Both the position numbers and the translations under genes were made by a program. From Cyclobacteriaceae bacterium (GTDB taxonomy: Bacteria; Bacteroidota; Bacteroidia; Cytophagales; Cyclobacteriaceae), in NCBI GenBank assembly GCA_958296015.1, contig CATQIH010000025.1, positions 1 to 49,815 on the forward strand: 49,815 bases of DNA. The letters are read 5' to 3'. Shown here in pieces: positions 8,238-16,294 of the stretch. Each line of letters begins with the position of its first letter. Position 1 is the stretch's first letter. Below the pieces are notes generated by a model. The model did not search any database. It was not told the origin of the DNA and saw only the letters and a list, made by a program, of their open reading frames with translations.

Positions 8238-9496
8238 TTGCTCATATGTTGTTTTACCCATTGTAGCTCTCTGATGACAGATTCGGCTAGGGGTAGTTGT
8301 ATATCTTGCGGAAGCACTTCCCAAGTGTAAGTTTCCACTTCCAGATGGGTGGTTACCTGGATTTGAGGGCGGCATTGACCGGCGACGCGGTCCGCTGGGC
8401 GGCACCCCGCTGGGCGGCACCCCGCTTGCAGATAGTACAGCACCTTCGTTATATCATCCTGCGTAGATTCTAGCAGGCCGTAACTATCCAGAAAAACCGG
8501 TACATGAAAATGCGTACGCCATTCTACAGCTTCCACATCATCTACATGCTCCAATGCCGTTGGCAGATCATCAAAATGTATGAAAGTGCTATCCGTATTT
8601 TTTTGTACCACCTGATGCAAATACGTAGGCTCTGCAAATGACGAAAAAGCTTCCAGCACTTGCTGCTTCTGTGGTGTGTTCAACGATGCCTTCAGGGCGG
8701 CACTGATCTGTATTTTGCCTATTTTGATGCCCTCTGCCTGTAATTCTCTGAATGCCTCCGTTGGCTCCTCGTAGACAATAGCAAAATGGCAGACATCGTA
8801 GCAAATCTGTATATGCGTTTTCAAGCATTCTTCTGCGGCTTTGTCTGACAGGCCCAGATGCTCTTTCAGATAAGCAGTGCCTAGCGGAATCAGCCAATGG
8901 CGGTAGAAGTTGATCACTTCCTGCGTACTTTCCAGCACACCATCCGGTTCGGGTTCGATATCCAGATGCAAAAGCTGCCCGGTATGCTGGCGGATGTTAT
9001 GCAGATGTTCAGCCACCACTGCAATATTCAGTGTAGCTTGCTTCATCACCTGATGGACATCCGCATCTTTATGCCAAATTTTGTAAGACAGAGGAGAAGT
9101 AGAAATGCCACCATCCATGCCTTCAGGCAGCAGTGCAGCCAGGATGTCAAACAAGCGAATGGTATAATCCAGTCGCTGCTGGGTAGTCCAGTCGGGTGTA
9201 TGCACGTCGCCCTTCACCACATCGTGATGAAAATTACCATAGGGAAAGCCATTCATAGTAAAAACATAGGCATTTTGCTCGGCCAGCCACAACTTAAAGC
9301 GGTTGAACGGTGCATCCTGCGCCAGTGTTTCGCTGGCAATGTGTGAGAGGCGCAGACCGATACCCATTGGCTGGTTAGGGGCCACCGCCTTTTTTATCTG
9401 CGGAATATACTGCCGAAGACTGGCTTCGGTATCCTCCCAGGTCTCTGCCGGGTGGATATTGGTACAATAGGTTAAGTAATAAGAATCAATTTGCAT
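8234..9496 (-). CDS. eboE: Metabolite traffic protein EboE (TIM-barrel, sugar phosphate isomerase-like)
   Basis: 420 residues from ATG 9496 (MQIDSYYLTYCTNIHPAETW); a Met twelve codons upstream lacks family character. The sequence fits the EboE family: LTYCTNIHP at the start, GIGLRLS, YVFTMNGFPYGNFH, DGGISTSPLSYK, DIEPEPDGVLES, QICYDVCHFA and, near the end, HLEVETYTWEVLP. Several acidic and His residues in these motifs would form a xylose-isomerase-like metal site. Oddity: between the helix ending VLYYLQ and the C-terminal motif there is a GC-rich in-frame insertion encoding AGCRPAGCRPADRVAGQCRP, built from a 15-bp repeat. It is the first gene of the eboE-eboF-alr unit. Other ebo genes (eboA-D) are not in the window. 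Confidence 0.85.
   Translation of the reverse strand: MQIDSYYLTYCTNIHPAETWEDTEASLRQYIPQIKKAVAPNQPMGIGLRLSHIASETLAQDAPFNRFKLWLAEQNAYVFTMNGFPYGNFHHDVVKGDVHTPDWTTQQRLDYTIRLFDILAALLPEGMDGGISTSPLSYKIWHKDADVHQVMKQATLNIAVVAEHLHNIRQHTGQLLHLDIEPEPDGVLESTQEVINFYRHWLIPLGTAYLKEHLGLSDKAAEECLKTHIQICYDVCHFAIVYEEPTEAFRELQAEGIKIGKIQISAALKASLNTPQKQQVLEAFSSFAEPTYLHQVVQKNTDSTFIHFDDLPTALEHVDDVEAVEWRTHFHVPVFLDSYGLLESTQDDITKVLYYLQAGCRPAGCRPADRVAGQCRPQIQVTTHLEVETYTWEVLPQDIQLPLAESVIRELQWVKQHMSK
8392..8426. repeat. 15-bp tandem repeat inside eboE
   Basis: CCGCTGGGCGGCACC occurs twice in direct succession (8392-8421), followed by a partial third copy. It is much richer in GC than the flanking DNA and is in frame, coding for repeated AGCRP on the minus strand. 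The adjacent bases contain ACCGCGTCG (minus strand, 8383-8391), also found in the hairpin at 48,820. Confidence 0.8.
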
Positions 9497-9627
9497 AAGC
9501 AATGTGTAAAAATAGCCCTTTTGGCAGTTCAAGGCAATAATATTTAAGCTTTACTATGAAGACACAACCCATAAAAGGTAAATCTTGTTGTGCAATATTA
9601 ACATGTAAATATCTGCGAAACTTTTTG

Positions 9628-9635
9628 TAGCTTTG
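9628..9635 (+). promoter_or_regulatory. Possible promoter -7 box for ssrA
   Basis: TAGCTTTG matches the Bacteroidota -7 consensus TAnnTTTG about 46 bases before the mature 5' end of tmRNA, leaving a short leader to be processed. No good TTTG -33 box lies at the expected spacing, so this is tentative. Confidence 0.3.
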
Positions 9636-9680
9636 CTGTGTAATATCATTGCACGTCGTAAGATTGACAACGTTGGCTTT

Positions 9681-10082
9681 GGGGCCGACTGGATTTGACA
9701 GGGTGTGCGGTTACGTGTGTAAGCATGCAGGCTCATGGGGTGAGAGCCTTGATCAATAGTCCTAAACCAATAACTGGCGAATCTAACTACGCCATGGCTG
9801 CCTAATTTTTAGCTAACAGCTAAAACCAGGCGTTTTCGGTTGAGCCATGCTCCCGAAGCCACATCCTGCCTGCTGCCGTTTTTCCCGGCGGGATCACAGG
9901 GTGTCGATCAGGAAGAACTAGTAGGTGTGGAGTTGCGACACGCTGGCGAAATAAAGCAACTAAGGTTGTGCTACAGGTCTGATGCTTACCTTGCACCGCT
10001 CGAAAATCCAAGAGTTATCTAAGCATGTAGAAGATACGATAATGGTCACGACTGGACGAGGGTTCGACTCCCTCCGGCTCCA
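9681..10082 (+). ncRNA. ssrA: Transfer-messenger RNA (tmRNA)
   Basis: tmRNA rescues stalled ribosomes by acting first as alanyl-tRNA and then as a short mRNA. The 5' end GGGGCCGACTGGATTTGACA pairs with the 3' end CGGCTCC to form a 7-bp acceptor arm with one G-U pair. The T-arm GAGGGTTCGACTCCCTC is just upstream of it. The tag reading frame at 9776-9805 starts on GGC and encodes GESNYAMAA followed by TAA; with the charged Ala this gives a typical hydrophobic AMAA degradation tag. The 3' CCA is not encoded (CTCCACA), so CCA addition is needed. About 402 bases, one-piece type, followed by a terminator. Confidence 0.96.
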
Positions 10083-10088
10083 CAAACT

Positions 10089-10125
10089 AAAAGCCATGAG
10101 CAAAAAATTGTTCATGGCTTTTTTT
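10089..10125 (+). terminator. Rho-independent terminator of ssrA
   Basis: AAAAGCCATGA pairs with TCATGGCTTTT around an A-rich loop and runs into seven T. It lies 7 bases after the tmRNA 3' end. Confidence 0.9.
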
Positions 10126-10142
10126 AAGTCAAGAGGGTGTGT

Positions 10143-11289
10143 TCAAAAGCGAAAGCTCATAGAAAGATAATGTGTGATGAAATGCGCTTGCGTAAAAGAG
10201 CGTATCCCATTCGTCAATGATCTTTCATATATGTATTCTATACCAAGCCTGTGATTGTTGTTGAGAGAGTAAGATAATCCCGCCCCCCCTCTGTGGCCGT
10301 ATTCGTCTTTGTCTATTGCTGTAGCACGTCTAACAGAAGATATATCCTTATATGATCGGTTGTACAGTGTATATCCGAACACTCCCCCTACTGAAACGAA
10401 AGGACGTATACGCTTGGTTGGCCACATGTAATAGATTGATATAGGTAATTGCAGGTAAGTAATAGAGAAGTGTGAGGTCAATTCATACAGGCTACTGATC
10501 GTACTATGGTAAGAACTTCCCTTCTTTGTAACCAATAACTCAGGCTGAATGGATAGGTTATCATGGTAGGAAAGATTAAATAGCATACCTGTAGAATATC
10601 CGATGGCTGCCGTAAAATCATATATGTTTTTGTTATTTCCCTCCACTATATATTTTATATTGCTCACTATAGTGCCAGCTCTTATGCCTACTCTTAGCTT
10701 CGCTTTTGCAGCTTCTGTAGTAGTTTTAGTAGCAGAGTCAGGCTGGATGCATTCATTATAAGCCATAATAACTTTTACAAGATCCGGTGTTGTCAGGTTT
10801 GTCTTGTTAAGCTTTTTCTGGGGTAGCGGACAGTCAGACGTTAGATAAGTGAGTGAGCGAATGTATCGTTTATCTTCTTTTTTATAGTTTTTTATGATTG
10901 TATCTCTCTGTTCAAGTTTTGTTAGCGGACCATGATCTTTGGCTACATAAAAGTATGCTTGCCCTTTGTATAGGCTTAAGTAACCCTCTATCAAAGAGAG
11001 CAGAAAAAGTTGTTGGGATAGGCCACCCTGCATAGGTACTTGCCATGATTTATAATAATAACCTCCTTACCTAATAAAACATGGAAATATCATTTGGAGT
11101 GTAGACATTATAGCCAATGCTACCATTTGCCTGGAATAAGATGCTTTCACTCAAATCGCTTTTCTCTTTGATAAGTCCTCTGATCGTATCATTGTCATAT
11201 GTTAAGATAAAACCTTTTTTTGTGTTATAGTTCTGAACACACAAGCTTTGGGAAAAGAGCGGAAAAAGCCATAAAACACATATTAACAT
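10143..11289 (-). pseudogene. Outer-membrane beta-barrel protein gene, frameshifted
   Basis: Two fragments form one gene. The first (11289-11071, 72 codons) has a signal peptide and KGFILTYDNDTIRGLIKEK, ending TPNDISMFY at a TAG. The second (open to 10143) continues in another frame with YYYKSWQVP, then FLLSLIEGYLSLYKG and a PorT-like barrel ending YLSMSFRF. This order matches a Cytophagales family of exported proteins with a small N-terminal domain, a SLY segment, a DCP/YNxC segment and a C-terminal barrel. Restoring one T in the TATTAGG stretch near 11,073 and one G in GAGGTT near 11,064 gives an uninterrupted FYLGKEGYYYKSW. So two single-base losses in short homopolymers explain the break. 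Real decay or sequence error cannot be told apart here. Confidence 0.75.
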
Positions 11290-11745
11290 TAAAAGTGCTT
11301 TTAAAGCTATTTTATTATATTTAAGCTAATAAATATATATAAGAATCTATTTATCAACAATAAACCACAAAAATTTATCTCCCTTTTTACCAATCTCTTG
11401 ATTGATGAATGCAACGCATACATACAATCTGCTATACTGGTTTGCATTATCTGTGATTAGCCGGATGTCCTGTCACAAGACCGGACTCGGAGAGATATTA
11501 AATCTTCTTACAATTATACATCGCCTGATAATGCTCTTTTGTGGCTCACTATAGCCATCAGGGGAAGAAGAAAAAATGTATTTAAAATTGGGGGGGCTAG
11601 CCAGGACGGCCTACAGGTTCTTCCTTGTATGTTTAGCACATGTTAGGATTGACAAGCCAATATGACTGGAATTATAAGTTAACAAGACCTAGCCAGAGTG
11701 GTTGATAATATTGCATTGTTTTATGACTTTTTTAGAAGCATTGAT
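11290..11745. other. Intergenic region without recognisable features
   Basis: About 455 bases between the broken barrel gene and terC. No ORF with coding character, tRNA or terminator was found. A run of seven G at about 11,590 is the only notable element. Confidence 0.5.
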
Positions 11746-12744
11746 CTATCTTCCAGCAGTAATGTTCTTAGAACTTTTAAGAGATAACACGATGGAAGCG
11801 GCCAGCACTACGACGATAAAGACCAGCGATAGCCAGGTAGGAATCTCCCACCATTCGCTGATCAGGAATTTGATACCTACAAAAGCCAAAATGATGGCAA
11901 GTCCTTTGTTTAGATAGACAAACCGGTCTTTCATATCTGCCAATAGGAAATACAGGGAACGCAACCCTAAAATGGCAAAAGCGTTGGAACTGAATATCAG
12001 AAACTGTTGGCGGGTAACTGCCAGAATAGCTGGTATGGAATCTACGGCAAAGATGATGTCAGATAGCTCGATGATCACCAGCACTGTGAATAAAGGAGTA
12101 GCCAGACGCTTGCCATCTTCTTTTACAAAAAAACGATCTTCCCGGTAATCTTCCGTTTGTAGTATCACCTTATGGACCCACCGAAAGACAGGATTTTCTC
12201 CGGGATTGGTTTCTGCTATATCGCTGTTAAAAATACTATAAGCAGTGTACAGGAGCAATACCCCGAAAATATAGACCACCCAGTGGATGGCATCCAGCAA
12301 AGCGATTCCTCCAATGATAAATCCTGCACGGAGCACTAAAGCCCCAAAGATTCCCCAAAATAAAACTTTGTGCTGGTATTTGGATGGCACTTTGAAATAG
12401 GTGAAAAGCACAGCCCACAAGAATACATTGTCCATCGATAAAGACAGCTCAATGAGATAGCCAGTAATGTATTCAGAAGCGGCGGCTCCTCCTTGCCACA
12501 GGGCAATTACGCCGGTGAAGGCAACTCCCAGGCTGATCCAGATGGCACTGTAGATGCCTGCCTCTTTGGTAGTGACCTTGTGCGGTTCGCGCATGACCAG
12601 CTTCAGGTCCACGATCAGCAGCGCAATAATGAACACAATAAATCCGACCCAGATCCAGGGACCTATTTCCATACTATTTCCGGGGGTAGCTGCGGAGGGG
12701 TTAGGTAGCGCATATGCAAAAAGTATTGTCGTGTCAAACGTCAT
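11746..12744 (-). CDS. TerC/Alx family integral membrane protein
   Basis: 332 residues with eight or nine hydrophobic segments. TerC-family signatures: ELSLSMDNVFLWAVLF and VIIELSDIIFAVDSIPAIL, the two acidic motifs thought to bind a metal ion in the membrane, plus FAILGLRSLYFLL near the C-terminus. Family members include Alx and MeeF/MeeY-type manganese exporters; some are linked to tellurite resistance. Its ATG overlaps the stop of the upstream CDF gene (ATGA at 12,741-12,744), so the two are co-translated and probably work in metal homeostasis together. Metal specificity is not shown by sequence. Confidence 0.93.
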   Translation of the reverse strand: MTFDTTILFAYALPNPSAATPGNSMEIGPWIWVGFIVFIIALLIVDLKLVMREPHKVTTKEAGIYSAIWISLGVAFTGVIALWQGGAAASEYITGYLIELSLSMDNVFLWAVLFTYFKVPSKYQHKVLFWGIFGALVLRAGFIIGGIALLDAIHWVVYIFGVLLLYTAYSIFNSDIAETNPGENPVFRWVHKVILQTEDYREDRFFVKEDGKRLATPLFTVLVIIELSDIIFAVDSIPAILAVTRQQFLIFSSNAFAILGLRSLYFLLADMKDRFVYLNKGLAIILAFVGIKFLISEWWEIPTWLSLVFIVVVLAASIVLSLKSSKNITAGR

Positions 12745-13655
12745 CGTGTTGATGTTTTCTCTTTATAAGGCCGGTAATCATGGTCATCAAAGCCTTTTTC
12801 AATCTGCAAGGTGGTATGGGTGATTTCAAATTGCTCGTGCAGCCTTTCGCGCACATCGTACAGAAACTGATCGTTGTGTTCACCAGGCACCACCAGGTGT
12901 ACTGTCAGAGCAGTTTCTGTAGTACTCATAGCCCATATGTGCAAGTCGTGGACTTCTTCTACCCCTTCGGTAGATTCCAGAAAGGCTTTTACTTCATCCA
13001 GGCTGATATTTTCGGGCACGGCATCCAGAGCCAGTTTGACAGAATCTGCCAGTAGGCCCCAGGCACTGTACACAATTACAGCAACAATGATAAAGCTCAA
13101 AACAGGATCTATCCAGGCGATGCCAGTCAGCTTGATAAGCAACCCACCCAACACAACACCCAAAGAAACACCTGCATCAGCGGCCATATGAAGAAAGGCA
13201 CCTTTGATATTCAGGTCACTTTGGCCTTTCATAAAGAGCAATGCCGTCATAGTATTGATCACCACGCCAATGCCAGCCACCAGCATGATGATGTTGCCGG
13301 GCACTGCCACCGGGTGCTGTAGTTTATCAATAGCTTCCCAGGTGATGATACCACCGGCGGCAATAATTAACACTCCATTGACCAGAGAAGCCATCACGGT
13401 GGTTTTGCGTAGGCCATAGGTATATTTTCCGGAAGGTCGCTTTTCCGCAACCCAGGTAGCGGCCCAGGCCAATATTAGGCTTAAAACGTCGCTGACGTTG
13501 TGTCCGGCATCAGCCAGCAGGGCCGATGAATTTGCTGATAAACCGTAGAAAACTTCTACTGCGATGTAGATTACGTTCAGGCCGATGCCAATAGCAAAGG
13601 CTTTTCCATAGTTTGTATATCCGTGTGAATGACTGTGGTCGTGTGCCATTTTCAA
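12741..13655 (-). CDS. Cation diffusion facilitator (CDF) family zinc/divalent metal exporter
   Basis: 304 residues, six transmembrane helices and a C-terminal cytoplasmic metal-sensing domain. The His-rich N-terminus (MAHDHSHSHG) and the two metal-site motifs, DAGHNVSD in helix 2 and HMAAD in helix 5, are the HxxxD/DxxxD pattern of CzcD/ZitB-type zinc transporters. The C-terminal domain has VHDLHIWAMSTTETALTVHL, the usual ending. The start may be the first or the third codon (both Met). Heads a two-gene unit with TerC; an RND-adaptor remnant lies directly upstream on the same strand, suggesting a former metal-efflux locus. Confidence 0.94.
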   Translation of the reverse strand: MKMAHDHSHSHGYTNYGKAFAIGIGLNVIYIAVEVFYGLSANSSALLADAGHNVSDVLSLILAWAATWVAEKRPSGKYTYGLRKTTVMASLVNGVLIIAAGGIITWEAIDKLQHPVAVPGNIIMLVAGIGVVINTMTALLFMKGQSDLNIKGAFLHMAADAGVSLGVVLGGLLIKLTGIAWIDPVLSFIIVAVIVYSAWGLLADSVKLALDAVPENISLDEVKAFLESTEGVEEVHDLHIWAMSTTETALTVHLVVPGEHNDQFLYDVRERLHEQFEITHTTLQIEKGFDDHDYRPYKEKTSTR

Positions 13656-14049
13656 AAATAAATCGTAAGGCTTTGTTTAAAAAGCTCTCAGATAGGTATT
13701 TTGTTTTAAAGGGACGATTATGTTTGCGTACCATGTGCAGCGGATGAGTTAATGGCTATAAGTGCTCTGTCCTTTTTGTATCTCCGCCATCAGACAATTA
13801 GCGTTGTTCTAAGTATTGCTACTGGTGATACACTTTTACATAATCGGTTTGAAGCCTGGCAAGATTAAGATGCGAAACATAAGTCAGCACCTGCCCTTTG
13901 TTCACCTGGTTCTCAATCACTTTGATCACGGATGAAGTTGTATGTGCTTGACAAATAGATTATTTTTGAGCAAAATAAAGCAAGAAGATGGCCGATACAT
14001 GTAGCATCTTTGTCTTTAGAATGGATGTTTGGCAATAGTAAAACTACAC
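13656..14049. other. Intergenic region between divergent CDF and glycosidase genes
   Basis: Holds the remnant described at 13,819-13,959 and otherwise no coding sequence. It must contain the divergent promoters of the metal-transport pair and the glycosidase operon; I could not place them. Confidence 0.5.
13819..13959 (-). pseudogene. Fragment of an RND efflux periplasmic adaptor (CusB/HlyD-like)
   Basis: A 46-codon stretch bounded by in-frame stops and without a start codon. It encodes KVIENQVNKGQVLTYVSHLN followed by LARLQTDYVKVYHQ, the lipoyl-like 'VKKGQ.L..v....l...Q.eY' segment of membrane-fusion proteins of CusB/CzcB type. The rest of the roughly 400-residue protein is absent. It sits on the same strand just upstream of the CDF exporter, a common place for metal-efflux genes. 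Identification rests on this short motif only. Confidence 0.5.
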
Positions 14050-15093
14050 ATGATAAAAAACACTACTTATACTTTCCTCCTATCAATGCTCGCAATGCTG
14101 TTCCTGTGTCACTTAGCAGCAAAAGCACAGCATCAGCCCGAGGCAGCACATATAGCCCCTGCCCCGCTCTATAACGACCCAATTTACGATGGCGCAGCAG
14201 ACCCGGTGCTGATCTGGAACAGAGAAGAAAAAAGCTGGTGGATGCTCTATACAACCCGCCGGGCCAACATGCCCACCGCTGATGTATCCGCTTACTATGG
14301 CAACAGGATAGGCACGGCTTCTTCCAGCGATCATGGACAGACATGGATATTCCGGGGCTATCTTGACCTGGAATTTGAGAAAGGCTGGAATACCTTCTGG
14401 GCACCCGACGTGGTATACCATGAAGGGAAATACCATATGTTTGTTGTCTATATCAAAGGCGTTAGAAACCATTGGGGTGGTAAGGAGAACATTGTGCATT
14501 ATACCAGCAGCAACTTGTGGGATTGGACATACGATCACGACCTTTCTTTGTCATCAGAGCATGTCATTGATGCTTCACTGTATAAAATCCCTAATGGTAC
14601 ATGGAGGATGTGGTATAAGGACGATGCCAAAGGCGGCATCACCATGATGTCGGAATCTCCTGACTTGGAAAACTGGACGACTGCCCAGCAGCCTATCATA
14701 GAAGGCAAGGAGCATGAAGGGCCAAAAGTATTCAAATTTCAAGGCTACTATTGGATGCTTACCGACGAATGGCACGGCCTGCGTGTGTACCGTTCCAAAG
14801 ACCTGGATCACTGGGAAAAGCAAGGGCTGGTGCTTGATACAGCCTCCAAGCGCGTGGATGACCAGCCTACTGGTGCCCATGCAGATGTACTGACATTTGA
14901 AGATATGGCTTATATCTTCTATTTTACACACCCTGGCAGAAAGTCGCATCTGGAAACTGATCCTGATAAGTCTTTTTATGAAAATCACAGAACTGCCATT
15001 CAGGTGGCTCCCTTGATGTTTGAAAACGGCACACTAAAAGCTCCCAGAGATCAGTCTTTTGATTTTTGGCTCCCCGATGGTAACAATGACTAA
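14050..15093 (+). CDS. Exported GH43-like glycosidase (five-bladed beta-propeller)
   Basis: 347 residues from ATG 14,050, chosen because a signal peptide follows directly (cleavage probably after AAKA); a TTG at 14,029 is less likely. Propeller repeats are recognisable by WWMLY, YHMFVVY, WRMWY and YYWMLTDEW. Candidate GH43-type acid triad: Asp in DGAADPVL, Asp in HVIDASLY and Glu in HEGPKVF. Probably periplasmic and acts on a plant or algal polysaccharide fragment. It is followed after 25 bases by a second glycosidase and then by two metabolic genes, forming an operon. Exact glycoside hydrolase family (GH43, GH117 or related) is uncertain. Confidence 0.82.
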   Translation: MIKNTTYTFLLSMLAMLFLCHLAAKAQHQPEAAHIAPAPLYNDPIYDGAADPVLIWNREEKSWWMLYTTRRANMPTADVSAYYGNRIGTASSSDHGQTWIFRGYLDLEFEKGWNTFWAPDVVYHEGKYHMFVVYIKGVRNHWGGKENIVHYTSSNLWDWTYDHDLSLSSEHVIDASLYKIPNGTWRMWYKDDAKGGITMMSESPDLENWTTAQQPIIEGKEHEGPKVFKFQGYYWMLTDEWHGLRVYRSKDLDHWEKQGLVLDTASKRVDDQPTGAHADVLTFEDMAYIFYFTHPGRKSHLETDPDKSFYENHRTAIQVAPLMFENGTLKAPRDQSFDFWLPDGNND

Positions 15094-15118
15094 GTGTTTG
15101 TTAAAAAATTAGCTATAC

Positions 15119-16225
15119 ATGCATTTCAATATAATTAAAATTGCAGCACTCCTATGTATCGCCACAATTGTAGGGTTGACAAGTTGCAACCAAAATACTT
15201 CTTCAGAAAAAGGGAGTCAGGTGGCAGCAGACAGCACTTTTACCAATCCTCTGCTTACCAGTGGTGCCGATCCCTGGGCTATCTATCATGAAGGAAATTA
15301 TTATTATATCAAGTCGGATGCTAGTAAAATCACACTAATGAGAACACCAGACATTACCGACCTGGAACATGCAGAAAAAAAGATGGTCTGGAATCCGCCT
15401 GCCGGAACTGATCATTCCAAAAATGTGTGGGCACCTGAAGTTCATCATATCAACGGCAACTGGTATATCTACGTGGCAGCCGACAACGGTGACAACCGCA
15501 ACCACAGAATGTTTGTACTTGAAAATACTTCCCGCGATCCATTTACAGGAAGTTTCGAGGTGAAAGGGCGTATCAAAACGGACGACAAAGACAACTGGGC
15601 TATAGATGGCAGTATTTTTGAACATCGGGACACCTTATATTTCATATGGTCAGGATGGCAGGAACCTAAGACAAAGGAGGAAACCCAACGCATATACATT
15701 GCTACCATGTCTAACCCCTGGACAATCAATTCAGATAGGGTAGCATTGAGCAAGCCGGAACTAAAATGGGAAAGAAACTGGGATTATCCTGATGCCTGGA
15801 CACCCGAATCTCCCGTGTATGTCAATGAAGGCCCGCAGATATTGAAGCATGGAAGTAAGCTCCATCTCATTTATTCTGCCAGTGGCTGCTGGACGCCCTA
15901 CTATGCACTGGGTATGCTCACTACCGATGAAAACAGCCATCTGTTAGACCCAAAGGCGTGGACGAAATCACCTGAACCTGTGTTTCAGCAGTCGCCCGAA
16001 AACGGTGTCTATGGCACCGGACATAATTCATTTTTCAAAAGCCCGGATGGAACCGAAGACTGGATACTTTACCATGCCAACGATAATCCGGCAGATGGAT
16101 GTAGCGATAAAAGATCGCCGAGAGTTCAAAAAATTAGCTGGACAGAAAATGATATGCCCGTTTTCGGTGTGCCTGTTGCAACATCAAAGCAGCTCAAAAA
16201 ACCATCCGGAACACCTATGAAATAG
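15119..16225 (+). CDS. Glycoside hydrolase family 43 lipoprotein
   Basis: 368 residues with a lipoprotein signal peptide (VGLTSC, Cys about residue 23). The GH43 catalytic triad is visible: base Asp in TSGADPWAI, pKa-modulating Asp in WAIDGSIF and acid Glu in VNEGPQIL. WAPEVHHINGNWYIYVAADN and GHNSFFKSPDGTEDWILYH are typical of alpha-L-arabinofuranosidase or xylosidase-like GH43 subfamilies. Being lipidated, it is likely anchored at the outer membrane. Second gene of the operon 14,050-18,431; no SusC/SusD pair accompanies it in this window. Confidence 0.9.
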   Translation: MHFNIIKIAALLCIATIVGLTSCNQNTSSEKGSQVAADSTFTNPLLTSGADPWAIYHEGNYYYIKSDASKITLMRTPDITDLEHAEKKMVWNPPAGTDHSKNVWAPEVHHINGNWYIYVAADNGDNRNHRMFVLENTSRDPFTGSFEVKGRIKTDDKDNWAIDGSIFEHRDTLYFIWSGWQEPKTKEETQRIYIATMSNPWTINSDRVALSKPELKWERNWDYPDAWTPESPVYVNEGPQILKHGSKLHLIYSASGCWTPYYALGMLTTDENSHLLDPKAWTKSPEPVFQQSPENGVYGTGHNSFFKSPDGTEDWILYHANDNPADGCSDKRSPRVQKISWTENDMPVFGVPVATSKQLKKPSGTPMK

Positions 16226-16294
16226 CGAGGAAAACAAGATTGTCTTCTCTGAAATCAGGCAAACGTTTTTTATATTGCTCACTAGCAAAACTCC

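Noticed and set aside
8238-8420. N-terminal extension of the phosphodiesterase to 529 residues
   Set aside because: The extra residues are Pro/Ser-rich, encoded antiphase through the end of eboE, and the ATGA overlap at 8,237 gives the proper start.
9776-9805. Short ORF GESNYAMAA as a protein gene
   Set aside because: It is the tag reading frame of tmRNA, not an independent gene.
10089-10125. Palindrome after ssrA as a phage attachment site
   Set aside because: tmRNA 3' ends are common integration sites, but no integrase, duplicated end or prophage genes are present; it is a terminator.
11050-11072. AAGGAGG at about 11,065 (minus strand) as the ribosome site of a new gene
   Set aside because: It lies inside the broken barrel gene; the ATG after it opens a frame with no family character. 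Probably chance.
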